Shown here piece by piece: positions 45,849-54,448 of a stretch of DNA of 64,000 nt. The notes below the pieces were generated by a model that worked only from the letters and a program-made list of their open reading frames with translations, had not been told where the DNA came from and ran no database searches. Each line of letters opens with the position of its first letter. The stretch's first letter is position 1. This stretch comes from Galliscardovia ingluviei (GTDB lineage Bacteria; Actinomycetota; Actinomycetes; Actinomycetales; Bifidobacteriaceae): NCBI RefSeq assembly GCF_014635685.1, contig NZ_BMDH01000001.1, forward strand, positions 868,001 to 932,000, in the 5' to 3' direction. The position numbers and the translations under genes are program-made.

Positions 45849-46020
45849 ATGCTCTCCCAATCTTTCTGCTCCCTATAGCATATATCAATTCTATCGTTTT
45901 TCGTCAGTAGCATGTGGGATTTCTTCGAATATCAGTACTTTTGAAAACTTTGCGTACTTTCTTACAGCTTTCTTACGCTTTTCGAAGCGTCTGTACCCAC
46001 ACTCGTGGCACAATAGAAAT

Positions 46021-46710
46021 GTGTCACAAGTTATAGAGCAACAATCTATGCAAGCACCGTCAGTGCAGACACCATCTGCGCCGGTGTCTTCTGAGCAAGC
46101 GCTATCTGTATCAACACCTTCTGTACAGACACAGCGTGCTCAATTTGAGTCACTTGCCATGCCCATTGTTGATACCTTATATCGACATGCGATGCGATTG
46201 ACCAATAATGCTGATGATGCACAGGATTTAGTTCAAGACACCTTTGAACGTGGGTTTAAGCATTTTTCTTCATTTGAACCTGGCACTAATTTTGCTGCTT
46301 GGATGACAACTATTGAGCGCAACCTCTTTTTTAACCAATACCAAAAAGCAAAACGTCGGCCGCAACGCGCGAATGCTGCTACTGGAGAGTATGACGATTG
46401 GGATATTTATGCAGCTTCTGAGCATCAGTCTCAAGGGCTGAAATCAGCAGAAGATAGTTATTGGGAAGCATTTGCACCCCAAGAGATTATGGCTGCCTTG
46501 CAGAAACTTTCCCCAGAACGCCGCCAAGTGTTTATTGATGCAGCAATCGATGGCAAAAGCTATCAGCAAGTTGCTGATGAGCAGGGTGTTGCTATTGGCA
46601 CAGTAATGAGCCGTTTGAATCGTGCACGTGCTCAACTTAAGCAAGAACTTGCCCATTATGCAGCTGAGCGCGGGTATGGCAAATCAAAAACATCGCCATC
46701 GTCACACTAA
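46021..46710 (+). CDS. ECF sigma factor (SigH/SigR type)
   Basis: 229 residues from GTG 46021; an ATG at 46048 is the alternative. About 40 Ser/Pro/Gln-rich residues precede the sigma2 domain (TLYRHAMRLTNNADDAQDLVQDTFERGFKHFSSFEPGTNFAAWMTTIERN in pieces), and sigma4 ends with SPERRQVFIDAAIDGKSYQQVADEQGVAIGTVMSRLNRARAQL. The order of conserved blocks matches actinobacterial SigH/SigR, which respond to thiol-oxidative stress and are held by a zinc anti-sigma factor. A small ORF 76 bases downstream is the likely partner. Confidence 0.9.
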   Translation: MSQVIEQQSMQAPSVQTPSAPVSSEQALSVSTPSVQTQRAQFESLAMPIVDTLYRHAMRLTNNADDAQDLVQDTFERGFKHFSSFEPGTNFAAWMTTIERNLFFNQYQKAKRRPQRANAATGEYDDWDIYAASEHQSQGLKSAEDSYWEAFAPQEIMAALQKLSPERRQVFIDAAIDGKSYQQVADEQGVAIGTVMSRLNRARAQLKQELAHYAAERGYGKSKTSPSSH

Positions 46711-46786
46711 TTATGCCAATTGTGAACCACAAAGGCTATATTTTGCGCCATAATAGAGAAAGCAATTACGTGTATAGGAGAAGCAA

Positions 46787-47188
46787 ATGAATACTGTGTC
46801 GAATGCGCACGGTACGCATAACGAGCAGTACCATAACAACGCAGCATATGATGAAGATATGCCACTTATCCCCGGTGATTTGTGTTTAGTCGATTTATCA
46901 CAAGGCGATTGTTTTAATATTGATGCATGTTGTGATGATCAAGAAAAAGCGTTAATTGCAACATTACGTGCCTATTTACGGCCAGAGCAGGCTCCAGAGC
47001 GTTTGATGAAGCGTTTGCGTCATTGTCTCGATGATGTCTGCAATGAACATGCTGATAGCAATGTTGAAGCACCAACTGCAACCATGCATATTGAACAGCG
47101 AATTGAACGCACTACTGTTACTACTGCAGATGGTGTTGCTGCCTATACTCAAGAAACTGTAATACGAACATCGTCTACTCTTGAGTAA
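46787..47188 (+). CDS. Candidate anti-sigma factor partner without the ZAS motif
   Basis: 133 residues, AGGAG ribosome site, 76 bases after the ECF sigma gene. It has no clear family match by eye. The central helical block with CFNIDACCDDQEKALIATL and RPEQAPERLMKRLRHCLDDVC resembles the cysteine-bearing helix of RsrA-like anti-sigma factors, but the expected His-x3-Cys-x2-Cys zinc motif is absent. Six cysteines occur in about 80 residues, in a different spacing. The C-terminal third is Thr/Val-rich and low-complexity. Confidence 0.6.
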   Translation: MNTVSNAHGTHNEQYHNNAAYDEDMPLIPGDLCLVDLSQGDCFNIDACCDDQEKALIATLRAYLRPEQAPERLMKRLRHCLDDVCNEHADSNVEAPTATMHIEQRIERTTVTTADGVAAYTQETVIRTSSTLE

Positions 47189-47370
47189 TACCACTATTGG
47201 ATTCATATTGTTGATAGCGCACTCTCTATTAACGTATCGCTCTTTTAGCCAATACGTGCGTACTCTGGTATCTCTTAACATATTATTAAAATCGCGTATT
47301 ACATACTCACTATACATAAGCGCACATAAGCGATAGATACACGAAATAAGACATATTGGCAGCAATAACA

Positions 47371-47394
47371 ATGGCGGAGCCTAAGCCCCGCCAT
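47371..47394 (-). terminator. Terminator in the xylA downstream region
   Basis: ATGGCGG (47371-47377) pairs with CCGCCAT (47388-47394). On the minus strand TGTTATTG follows. Confidence 0.65.
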
Positions 47395-47432
47395 AAGAAG
47401 GAAACCCAATACCGTACACATGACCTACGGCT

Positions 47433-47477
47433 CTGGGTGTGATGTAACTACACAGCATGAAGTACCTTCACACCCAG
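47433..47477. terminator. 10-bp inverted repeat just after xylA
   Basis: CTGGGTGTGA (47433-47442) and TCACACCCAG (47468-47477) are perfect complements with a 25-base loop. With the hairpin at 47371 it accounts for the structured part of the 323 bases between the candidate anti-sigma gene and xylA; the rest is AT-rich without an ORF. Confidence 0.6.
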
Positions 47478-47511
47478 TGTTTATATATCTGTTCTGTATC
47501 TGTAGTTATAT

Positions 47512-48858
47512 TTATGCTTCTGCCAAAGCCTCAACAATGTAGTTGTTGATGGTTGCCTTTACAGACTCAAGGTGATCAGACTTGGTTGCTGCAATAAGCT
47601 CAGACTGTGGCTTATCGAGTGAGTACTCTTCCAAGGAAGCCAAAGTAGCAGTGCCATTCTCAATAGAAGCACCAATACCGGAATCGTAGGAAGCGTAACG
47701 CTCTGCCTGCAAGTTCTCGATGAACTTATCCTCGTGCATCTTTGCTGCCACCAGCAAGCCTGCAGCGAAGGAATCCATACCTGCAATATGTGAACGGAAG
47801 AGATCTTCTGCCACAAAGCTGGTACGACGTGGCTTAGCATCGAAGTTCAAACCACCGTGAGGTCCGATAGAACCTTCATCGAGCACTTCCCACATCACAG
47901 TAGAAGTCTCATAGAGATCAGTTGGGAACTCATCCATATCCCAGCCAATCAGCTTATCACCTTGGTTTGCATCGAGAGAGCCGAGCACGCCTGCTTCACG
48001 AGCAACACGAATCTCATGCTGATAGGTATGACCAGCGAGGTTAGCGTGATTGCCTTCGAGGTTGAGCTTCATGAAGTCGATATCATAGGTCTTCAAGAAT
48101 GCGATAGCAGTTGCAGCATCGAAATCATACTGATGCATTGTTGGTTCCTTAGCCTTTGGCTCAATCAAGAACTGTGCATCCAAGCCGATTTCCTGCGCAT
48201 ATGCATGGCACATATGGAAGAACTTAGCCATATGCTCCTGCTCGCGCTTCATCTGAGTATTCCACAGGTTCTCATACCCTTCACGACCACCCCAGAATAC
48301 GTAGTTTTCTGCACCCAAACGCTTTGCAATCTCAAGGCTGTGCTTGAGCTGACCTGCTGAGTAAGCATAGATATCAGCAAATGGTGAGGTTGAAGCGCCG
48401 GAAACGAAGCGTGGGTTGGTGAATAGTGAGGAAGTGTTCCACAGGAGCTTAACGCCAGTGGACTTCATATTTTCCTCAATGCGGTCCACTACCTTGTCAA
48501 GATTGGCGTTGGTTTCACGCAATGTATCGCCTTCTGGAGCGATATCACGATCATGGAAGCAGAAGTACTCTGCACCGAGCTTGGTGAAGAATTCAAAAGC
48601 ATAATCAACCTTGGCGAGCGCCTCATCCATTGGGTTGGAATACTTGCCGTACCATGGGCGATGAGCAGTGCCCACACCAAATGGGTCAACCAATTCCTGA
48701 TCAAAGGTATGCCACCATGCCACACCGAAGCGCAGCCAATCCTTCATCTTCTTGCCTGCTACTACGCGATCAGCATCATAGTAGTGGAAACCGAGACCTT
48801 CCTGTGGTCCCTTTTCACGGCCGACATATTCAATCTTATCTACATCCCACAAAGCCAT
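47512..48858 (-). CDS. xylA: Xylose isomerase (class II)
   Basis: 448 residues from ATG 48858, with AAAGGAG a few bases upstream; the frame extends to 48906. [44 protein letters not shown] and DANQGD hold the two metal sites and the catalytic His. The length and N-terminus match the longer class II enzymes. It interconverts xylose and xylulose (and glucose and fructose). No xylulokinase is adjacent, so the pathway is encoded elsewhere. The promoter and a putative operator lie upstream. Confidence 0.97.
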   Translation of the reverse strand: MALWDVDKIEYVGREKGPQEGLGFHYYDADRVVAGKKMKDWLRFGVAWWHTFDQELVDPFGVGTAHRPWYGKYSNPMDEALAKVDYAFEFFTKLGAEYFCFHDRDIAPEGDTLRETNANLDKVVDRIEENMKSTGVKLLWNTSSLFTNPRFVSGASTSPFADIYAYSAGQLKHSLEIAKRLGAENYVFWGGREGYENLWNTQMKREQEHMAKFFHMCHAYAQEIGLDAQFLIEPKAKEPTMHQYDFDAATAIAFLKTYDIDFMKLNLEGNHANLAGHTYQHEIRVAREAGVLGSLDANQGDKLIGWDMDEFPTDLYETSTVMWEVLDEGSIGPHGGLNFDAKPRRTSFVAEDLFRSHIAGMDSFAAGLLVAAKMHEDKFIENLQAERYASYDSGIGASIENGTATLASLEEYSLDKPQSELIAATKSDHLESVKATINNYIVEALAEA

Positions 48859-48910
48859 TGAAGCTCCTTTGCTATGTTCAGGCTTATCCTGACTTATTGC
48901 GTACATGTAT

Positions 48911-48940
48911 ATAGTAAAGTCATTTACCTAAGTTTGTCAA
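48911..48940 (-). promoter_or_regulatory. Promoter of xylA with operator-like palindromes
   Basis: On the minus strand TTGACA (48940-48935) and TACTAT (48916-48911) have an 18-base spacer. GTAAA-GTCA-TTTAC (48914-48927) is a palindrome overlapping the -10 and spacer, and TAAGT/ACTTA (48929-48955) is a second, wider one. A repressor such as a ROK-type XylR could bind here; the match is not established. Confidence 0.6.
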
Positions 48941-49085
48941 ATCATATTACTTAATTGATATTCCGTGTGTCGCGGTTGCGCGTTGTAATTTTTGTCTTCC
49001 CCCTACATGCCCACTATGTGACCCTCTTCTTTTACAACATCAGTGAAGTACTACTATGGCACTATTCCAACGGGAAGGAGGAACA

Positions 49086-50060
49086 ATGCAAAGAATAACA
49101 ACATTTTCCAACTGGCTTACACGCTGGTTTACTCTGATTGTTGTTATCTGGGCAGTCGTCAATTACTGTATTCCCACCATTAGCGTAGGTGGAAAAAGCT
49201 ACACAGGCTATCTTATCGGAGTCGTATTATTCGGTATGGGGTTAACCTTATCTATCGATGATTTTGCACGTATTATTAAACAACCACTGATGGTAATTAT
49301 TGGTACTGTTGCACACTATGTCATCATGCCACTTATTGCTGTAGCATTGTGTTGGATATTCCATTTATCCGGACCTCTTGCAGTAGGCGTTATCCTCGTG
49401 GGCTGCTGCCCTTCAGGAACCTCTTCAAATGTGATGAGCTTCCTCTCACGTGGAGATGTGGCACTTGATGTATCTATCGGAATTTTGTCAACATTGCTTG
49501 CGCCGATAATGATTCCAACACTAATGCAGGTATTAGCCTCACAATATGTTGCCATTCCATGGCAATCACTTTTCGTCAATGCTTTATTAGTTGTGTTGTT
49601 GCCAATTGCACTAGGTGTTGCCTGCCATATGTTATTTAAGGAAAAGATTCAAACCGTAACGCCGGTACTTCCAATTATTTCTCAACTTGCTATTTTAGCT
49701 ATTATCGGCATTGTAGTGGCAGTAAACCATGATCGCCTGTTCAGTAGTGCAACCTTATTGGCGATCCCAGTAGTCATGCTACATAATCTATGCGGATATG
49801 GACTTGGATACGGATTCTCTAAGATTATGAGCAAAATTTACCCACAAGGGTTTGGCTATGCCCAACAAAAAGCCATCACCTTTGAAGTCGGTATGCAAGA
49901 TTCAGGTTTGGGAGTAACATTAGCACTTACCAGCTTTGCTGCTGCACCGCTAACAGCAATACCGTCAACATTCTTTAGTGTGTGGCACAATATTTCCGGA
50001 TCAGTGCTCTCGACTTGGTGGCGTAACCATGACGATCGAAAGGCCGCATTACACCAGTAA
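49086..50060 (+). CDS. Bile acid:sodium symporter (BASS) family transporter
   Basis: 324 residues from ATG 49086, behind GGAAGGAGG; the frame opens at 49056. About ten membrane helices. MGLTLSIDDFARI and LVGCCPSGTSSNVMSFLSRGDVALDVSIG carry the conserved family segments, including the broken helix with the Gly-Thr-Ser-Ser-Asn motif; GMQDSGLGV forms the second crossover. Bacterial BASS members move bile acids, pantothenate/ketopantoate or other organic anions with sodium. It diverges from xylA but the sequence does not link it to xylose. Confidence 0.93.
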   Translation: MQRITTFSNWLTRWFTLIVVIWAVVNYCIPTISVGGKSYTGYLIGVVLFGMGLTLSIDDFARIIKQPLMVIIGTVAHYVIMPLIAVALCWIFHLSGPLAVGVILVGCCPSGTSSNVMSFLSRGDVALDVSIGILSTLLAPIMIPTLMQVLASQYVAIPWQSLFVNALLVVLLPIALGVACHMLFKEKIQTVTPVLPIISQLAILAIIGIVVAVNHDRLFSSATLLAIPVVMLHNLCGYGLGYGFSKIMSKIYPQGFGYAQQKAITFEVGMQDSGLGVTLALTSFAAAPLTAIPSTFFSVWHNISGSVLSTWWRNHDDRKAALHQ

Positions 50061-50099
50061 ATAGGTTATCAATGTAGTCAATCTAGAATCTCATAATAA

Positions 50100-50126
50100 A
50101 TGGAGGCCTCATTGTGAGACCTCCAT
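50100..50126. terminator. Bidirectional terminator between the BASS and Dpp genes
   Basis: ATGGAGG-CTCA (50100-50111) pairs with TGAG-CCTCCAT (50115-50126) with one mismatch and a three-base loop. AT-rich flanks on both sides. Confidence 0.8.
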
Positions 50127-50164
50127 ATTGCTATTATCTACAAATATTTACAGCACAAAACGTA

Positions 50165-52198
50165 CTACATATCCAAACCAAGCTGCAACTTGCCACCAGG
50201 AATTGCATCAAGCAAATCACGGGTATACTGCATCTTTGGATGATTAAACACTTCATCTGTAGTAGCATGTTCAACCAACTTGCCATGCTGCATAACAACA
50301 ACTTCATCAGCAATCTGGCGAACCACAGCCAAATCATGCGTAATAAACAGGTAGCTTAATCCACGTTCTGCCTGCAAATCATTCAGCAGACGCAACACCT
50401 GATCTTGTACCAACACATCAAGTGCAGAAACAGCCTCATCACAGACAATAACATCAGGTTCCAAAGCCATAGCGCGAGCAATAGCAATACGCTGACGCTG
50501 ACCGCCAGAAAGCTCATTAGGATAGCGTCCCATCACAGACTCTGGCAACTCAACCATATCCAGCAATTCCTTTACACGCTTAATACGTGACTTGGTATTG
50601 CCAATCTTATGAATACGCAAAGGTTCTTCAATCGAACGGTAAATGGAGTACATCGGATCGAGGGAACCATAAGGATTTTGGAATACTGGCTGTACATGGC
50701 GACGGAAATCAAGTAACTGCGCCTTGCTAAAGGTTGATGTATCAGCACCTTCATAAAAGACTTTACCAGCGGTTGGGGCAAGCAAATGCAACACCATATT
50801 AGCCACAGTAGACTTACCAGAACCAGACTCACCTACAATAGCAAGCGTAGTGCCTCGCTTCAGCGAGAAGGAAACATCATCGACAGCCTTAAACATTTCC
50901 TTGCGGCGAGGCAGCTTAAACTCACGGGTAAGGTGATCAACAGTAATAATATGTTCACCATGCTCAAGCGTATCCTCGTCCTTGACCGCATGCTCCATCA
51001 GTTGGCGCGTATCCAGACCACGTTCATGCGCAGAAATAATACGCTGAGAAGCCAAAGAAGGAGCAGCTGCAACCAAGCGCTTAGTATATGGATGCTGTGG
51101 ATGTTGCAATACTTCCAAAGAAGGACCGGACTCCACAACCTGACCCTTATACATCACCACAATATGCTGAGCGCGCTCTGCTGCCAAGCCCAAATCATGG
51201 GTGATGAACAGCACAGAAGTACCAAGGGAATCAGTAAGTGACTGCAAATGATCCAAAATCTTCTTCTGTACTGTCACATCAAGCGCCGAAGTAGGTTCGT
51301 CAGCAATCAACAAATCAGGACGGCATGCCAAACCAATGGCAATCAATGCACGCTGGCGCATACCACCAGAGAATTCATGTGGGTACTGGCGTGCACGTGT
51401 TGCAGCATCTGGCAAACCTGCCTCATTGAGCAAACCAGCAATACGGTCAGACATGCTAGAACCTTTAGCATAGGTTTTCGCAATCTCCCAAGCGCGGTCA
51501 TCATTAACACCAGCTTTAATCAAATCCTCAGCAATATGCCAGCGTGTTTCTGATCCTGGCACCCATTCTTGCCTAAAGAACTGGAGTTTGGATTCAAGAG
51601 CATCGCCGCTTAGTCCCAAAGATTCTAACTCGCTAGTGGCAGTGGCAAGCAAACCTTGCAACTGGTCAGAGCCTAAGAATAACTCATCATCATTACCCTT
51701 AAGTTCAATATCTTCCCCTGCAAGTGCTTTGGCTAAATCTGAACGCTTTTCATGGGCAATATCAATATTATTAGCTTTAAGCGCCTCTTTAACCTGTGTA
51801 CCGATGCGCCACACAGGATTCAAATTACTCATTGGGTCTTGAGGAACCAACCCCATTTTGCTACCGCGAAGTGATTCAAACTGCTTTGGCATCATCGAAG
51901 AAACTTCCTGACCGTCAAGCTTAATAGAACCACCAACAACATGACCAGTGCCTGGTAGCAAACCTAGAACAGCCATTGCAGAAGTCGATTTACCAGAACC
52001 GGACTCACCTACAATAGCTACCCACTGACCAGGGTATACAGTGAAAGAAGCATCGCGTACTGCATGCACAGCACGCTTATCATCGGTAGTGAAATCAACC
52101 TGCAAATTCTTTACTTCAAGAATAGGTCCATGCTCGCGTTGCATAGCAGCTAAGTCAATATGGTGACTTGCATGTGTTGTATTTTCAGTCATTTTCAT
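50165..52198 (-). CDS. Fused dipeptide/oligopeptide ABC ATPase (DppD-DppF)
   Basis: 677 residues with two ATPase domains. First: Walker A GESGSGKST near 64, Q-loop LVPQDPMSNLNP, signature FSGGMRQRALIA, Walker B LLIADEPTSALD. Second: GESGSGKSTVAN near 452, FQNPYGSLDP, LSGGQRQRIAIARA, VIVCDEAVSALD. Between the first Q-loop and signature is an insert of roughly 85 residues (about 110-215) that ordinary DppD proteins lack. Two ATGs (52198 and 52192) follow AGGAG; the second has better spacing. It energises uptake of peptides through DppB and DppC, encoded directly upstream. Confidence 0.93.
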   Translation of the reverse strand: MKMTENTTHASHHIDLAAMQREHGPILEVKNLQVDFTTDDKRAVHAVRDASFTVYPGQWVAIVGESGSGKSTSAMAVLGLLPGTGHVVGGSIKLDGQEVSSMMPKQFESLRGSKMGLVPQDPMSNLNPVWRIGTQVKEALKANNIDIAHEKRSDLAKALAGEDIELKGNDDELFLGSDQLQGLLATATSELESLGLSGDALESKLQFFRQEWVPGSETRWHIAEDLIKAGVNDDRAWEIAKTYAKGSSMSDRIAGLLNEAGLPDAATRARQYPHEFSGGMRQRALIAIGLACRPDLLIADEPTSALDVTVQKKILDHLQSLTDSLGTSVLFITHDLGLAAERAQHIVVMYKGQVVESGPSLEVLQHPQHPYTKRLVAAAPSLASQRIISAHERGLDTRQLMEHAVKDEDTLEHGEHIITVDHLTREFKLPRRKEMFKAVDDVSFSLKRGTTLAIVGESGSGKSTVANMVLHLLAPTAGKVFYEGADTSTFSKAQLLDFRRHVQPVFQNPYGSLDPMYSIYRSIEEPLRIHKIGNTKSRIKRVKELLDMVELPESVMGRYPNELSGGQRQRIAIARAMALEPDVIVCDEAVSALDVLVQDQVLRLLNDLQAERGLSYLFITHDLAVVRQIADEVVVMQHGKLVEHATTDEVFNHPKMQYTRDLLDAIPGGKLQLGLDM

Positions 52199-52209
52199 AC
52201 TCTCCTAGC

Positions 52210-53184
52210 TCACGCTGTACGACTCTTTGGATCAAGAGCATCTTTAACAGCGTCACCCATCATAATGAATGCAAGCACTGTAATAGCCAATGCCACAGAT
52301 GGGTAGAACAACACCATTGGATCAGTGCGTAGTAAATCCTGAGCCTTAGCAATATCGCCGCCCCAGCTCACCGTACTTGTTGGCAAGCCTACACCAAGGA
52401 AGCTCAGCGTTGCTTCAAGTACAATATATGTGCCTAGCGAAGTAGTTCCAATAACAATGATTGGAGCAAGTGAATTTGGCAAAATGTGGCGCAATAAATT
52501 ACGCATAGGAGTAGAACCTAATGCAGTAGATGCAGTGTTAAATTCAAGATTCTTTGCGCTCAACACCGCACCACGAGCAATACGAGCAGTACTCACCCAG
52601 CCAAAAAGTGCCATAACTAAAACAATTTTCCAGATAGATCCAGAAGTCTTAAACATCTGCAAAACCACGATAGCACCAAGCAAAATTGGCAAAGCGAAGA
52701 AAATATCATTAATACGGCTCAACACAGCATCGACCCAGCCGCCAAAGAAGCCTGCAGTTGCACCAATAATCGTACCAATGAGCACCACAAGCAAAGTAGC
52801 TAAAATACCAACACTCATAGAAGTGCGAGCACCATAAATAACACGCGAATACATATCGCAGCCCTGCATATCAAAACCAAATGGATGCCCCGCGCTTGGA
52901 GGATCAAGAGAGGTATCCAAAGTGCAGTAATTTGGATCCTGATGAGTAAATAGCCCTGGGAATATTGCCACGACAAGCAAAATCAAAATCAAAATTGCAG
53001 AAACAATAAACATAGGGTTGTGACGCAGTGTACGCCAAGCATCAGCCCACATACTCGTTGCTGGAGCTGATTCATTAACAGAATCTACACTCTGCAATGG
53101 GGTTTGCTCAATAGGCGCAACATAGCGCTGCTGCCCTGGTAATACTTCTTCACTCTTGTGCATAAGTTCTTCTTGAGTCATCAT
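52210..53184 (-). CDS. Peptide ABC transporter permease DppC/OppC
   Basis: 324 residues from ATG 53184, behind AAGGAGG; the frame extends to 53241. A hydrophilic N-terminus precedes six membrane helices. PPSAGHPFGFDMQGCDMYSRVIYGARTS is a classic OppC segment, and LGSTPMRNLLRHILPNSLAPIIV carries the EAA loop for the ATPase. It forms the inner-membrane channel with DppB. It starts seven bases after the dppB stop and ends eleven bases before the ATPase gene. Confidence 0.92.
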   Translation of the reverse strand: MMTQEELMHKSEEVLPGQQRYVAPIEQTPLQSVDSVNESAPATSMWADAWRTLRHNPMFIVSAILILILLVVAIFPGLFTHQDPNYCTLDTSLDPPSAGHPFGFDMQGCDMYSRVIYGARTSMSVGILATLLVVLIGTIIGATAGFFGGWVDAVLSRINDIFFALPILLGAIVVLQMFKTSGSIWKIVLVMALFGWVSTARIARGAVLSAKNLEFNTASTALGSTPMRNLLRHILPNSLAPIIVIGTTSLGTYIVLEATLSFLGVGLPTSTVSWGGDIAKAQDLLRTDPMVLFYPSVALAITVLAFIMMGDAVKDALDPKSRTA

Positions 53185-53191
53185 GCCCTCC

Positions 53192-54118
53192 TTATGCGTA
53201 ACGGATACGTGGATCGAGGGCTGCATACAGCATATCAACAATTAAATTGCAGACCACAAAAATCAGCATCAACAATGTCACAATAGAAACTACCAATGTA
53301 GCTTCACCCTTCAAAATACTTTGATAGGTAAGGAAGCCAATACCGTGAATATTAAAGATAGTTTCCGAAATCATAGCGCCACCCATGAGGGCACCTAAAT
53401 CCTGACCCAAATACGTAACCACTGGAATCAAAGAATTACGCAAAATATGACGCATAATCACGCTGCGATTAGAAAGACCTTTTGCACGAGCGGTGCGCAC
53501 ATAGTCTAATGCAATATTTGATGATACTTCAGAACGGGTTAAGCGAATAATGTATGCCATAGAAACGCTACCAAGCACCATAGCTGGCATCAGCAAATCA
53601 ATAAACCCAGGATCAGCACCTGCGGTTACTGGCAAAATACTCCACTGTACGCCCAAGAAATACTGACCCAAGAAGCCGGTAACAAATGTTGGCACAGAAA
53701 TAAGCAACAGCGACACGATCAAAATAACTGAATCATACCACTTGCCTTTTTTCAATCCTGAAATAACACCAAAGACCACACCAAAAATAGCTTCGAAAGC
53801 AAACGCCATCAATGCCAATTTAATTGTTACTGGAAAAGCGCGACCAATCTCATCAATAACAGGTTGACCAGCAAAGGTATTGCCAAAATCCAATGTCAAA
53901 GCGTTCTTCAAGAACAACAAGTATTGGATAATAAAAGGCTTGTCAAGATTATATTCTGCGCGGATCTGGGCAGCGACGGCTTCATTGACTGGCTTATCTC
54001 CAAACATTGCCTTCACAGGATCGCCCGGAAGAGCAAAGACAAGCGCATACACCAGAAGTGTCGTACCGAGAACCACGGGGATCATCTGCAAGATACGACG
54101 CAGAAGATACTTGCCCAT
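53192..54118 (-). CDS. Peptide ABC transporter permease DppB/OppB
   Basis: 308 residues, AAGGAG ribosome site. MGKYLLRRILQMIPVVLGTTLLVYALVFALPGDP is the standard OppB start (in pieces: LLRRILQMIP, FALPGDP). Six membrane helices and the EAA loop DYVRTARAKGLSNRSVIMRHILRNSLIP follow. It pairs with DppC. A 330-base gap with a terminator separates it from the binding-protein gene. Confidence 0.93.
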   Translation of the reverse strand: MGKYLLRRILQMIPVVLGTTLLVYALVFALPGDPVKAMFGDKPVNEAVAAQIRAEYNLDKPFIIQYLLFLKNALTLDFGNTFAGQPVIDEIGRAFPVTIKLALMAFAFEAIFGVVFGVISGLKKGKWYDSVILIVSLLLISVPTFVTGFLGQYFLGVQWSILPVTAGADPGFIDLLMPAMVLGSVSMAYIIRLTRSEVSSNIALDYVRTARAKGLSNRSVIMRHILRNSLIPVVTYLGQDLGALMGGAMISETIFNIHGIGFLTYQSILKGEATLVVSIVTLLMLIFVVCNLIVDMLYAALDPRIRYA

Positions 54119-54385
54119 GTGGCTTCTCCTTGTTATTTACCTCAACACAGAATGTGCAGCGTTCCGCGTCGCCGAGGAACGCTTCTGCTCGACCACTTGC
54201 CGTATGCACAACTCTATGTCGTTTCTTCTTTGGGTACGCTATCGCCAGGCACAGACTTATCTACTGCAATTGCAGCATTTATAAGCCTCAAAAGCATAGA
54301 TACCCTTACTAAGTGTCTCATTATACCGTTATTGATAGATTTATGCGTTCACTATGTAACATCTAGGTAACAATTCCTAACAAAA

Positions 54386-54413
54386 CAGCCTAGATGCATA
54401 AGCACCTAGGCTG
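54386..54413 (-). terminator. Intra-operon terminator between the binding protein and permease genes
   Basis: CAGCCTAG (54386-54393) pairs with CTAGGCTG (54406-54413), and on the minus strand TTTTGTTAGG follows. It lies 36 bases after the binding-protein stop and would give more binding protein than permease. The other 267 bases to the dppB start contain no clear element. Confidence 0.8.
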
Positions 54414-54448
54414 TGATAATTCCCTAGTATCTAGCGAGATACGTTATA

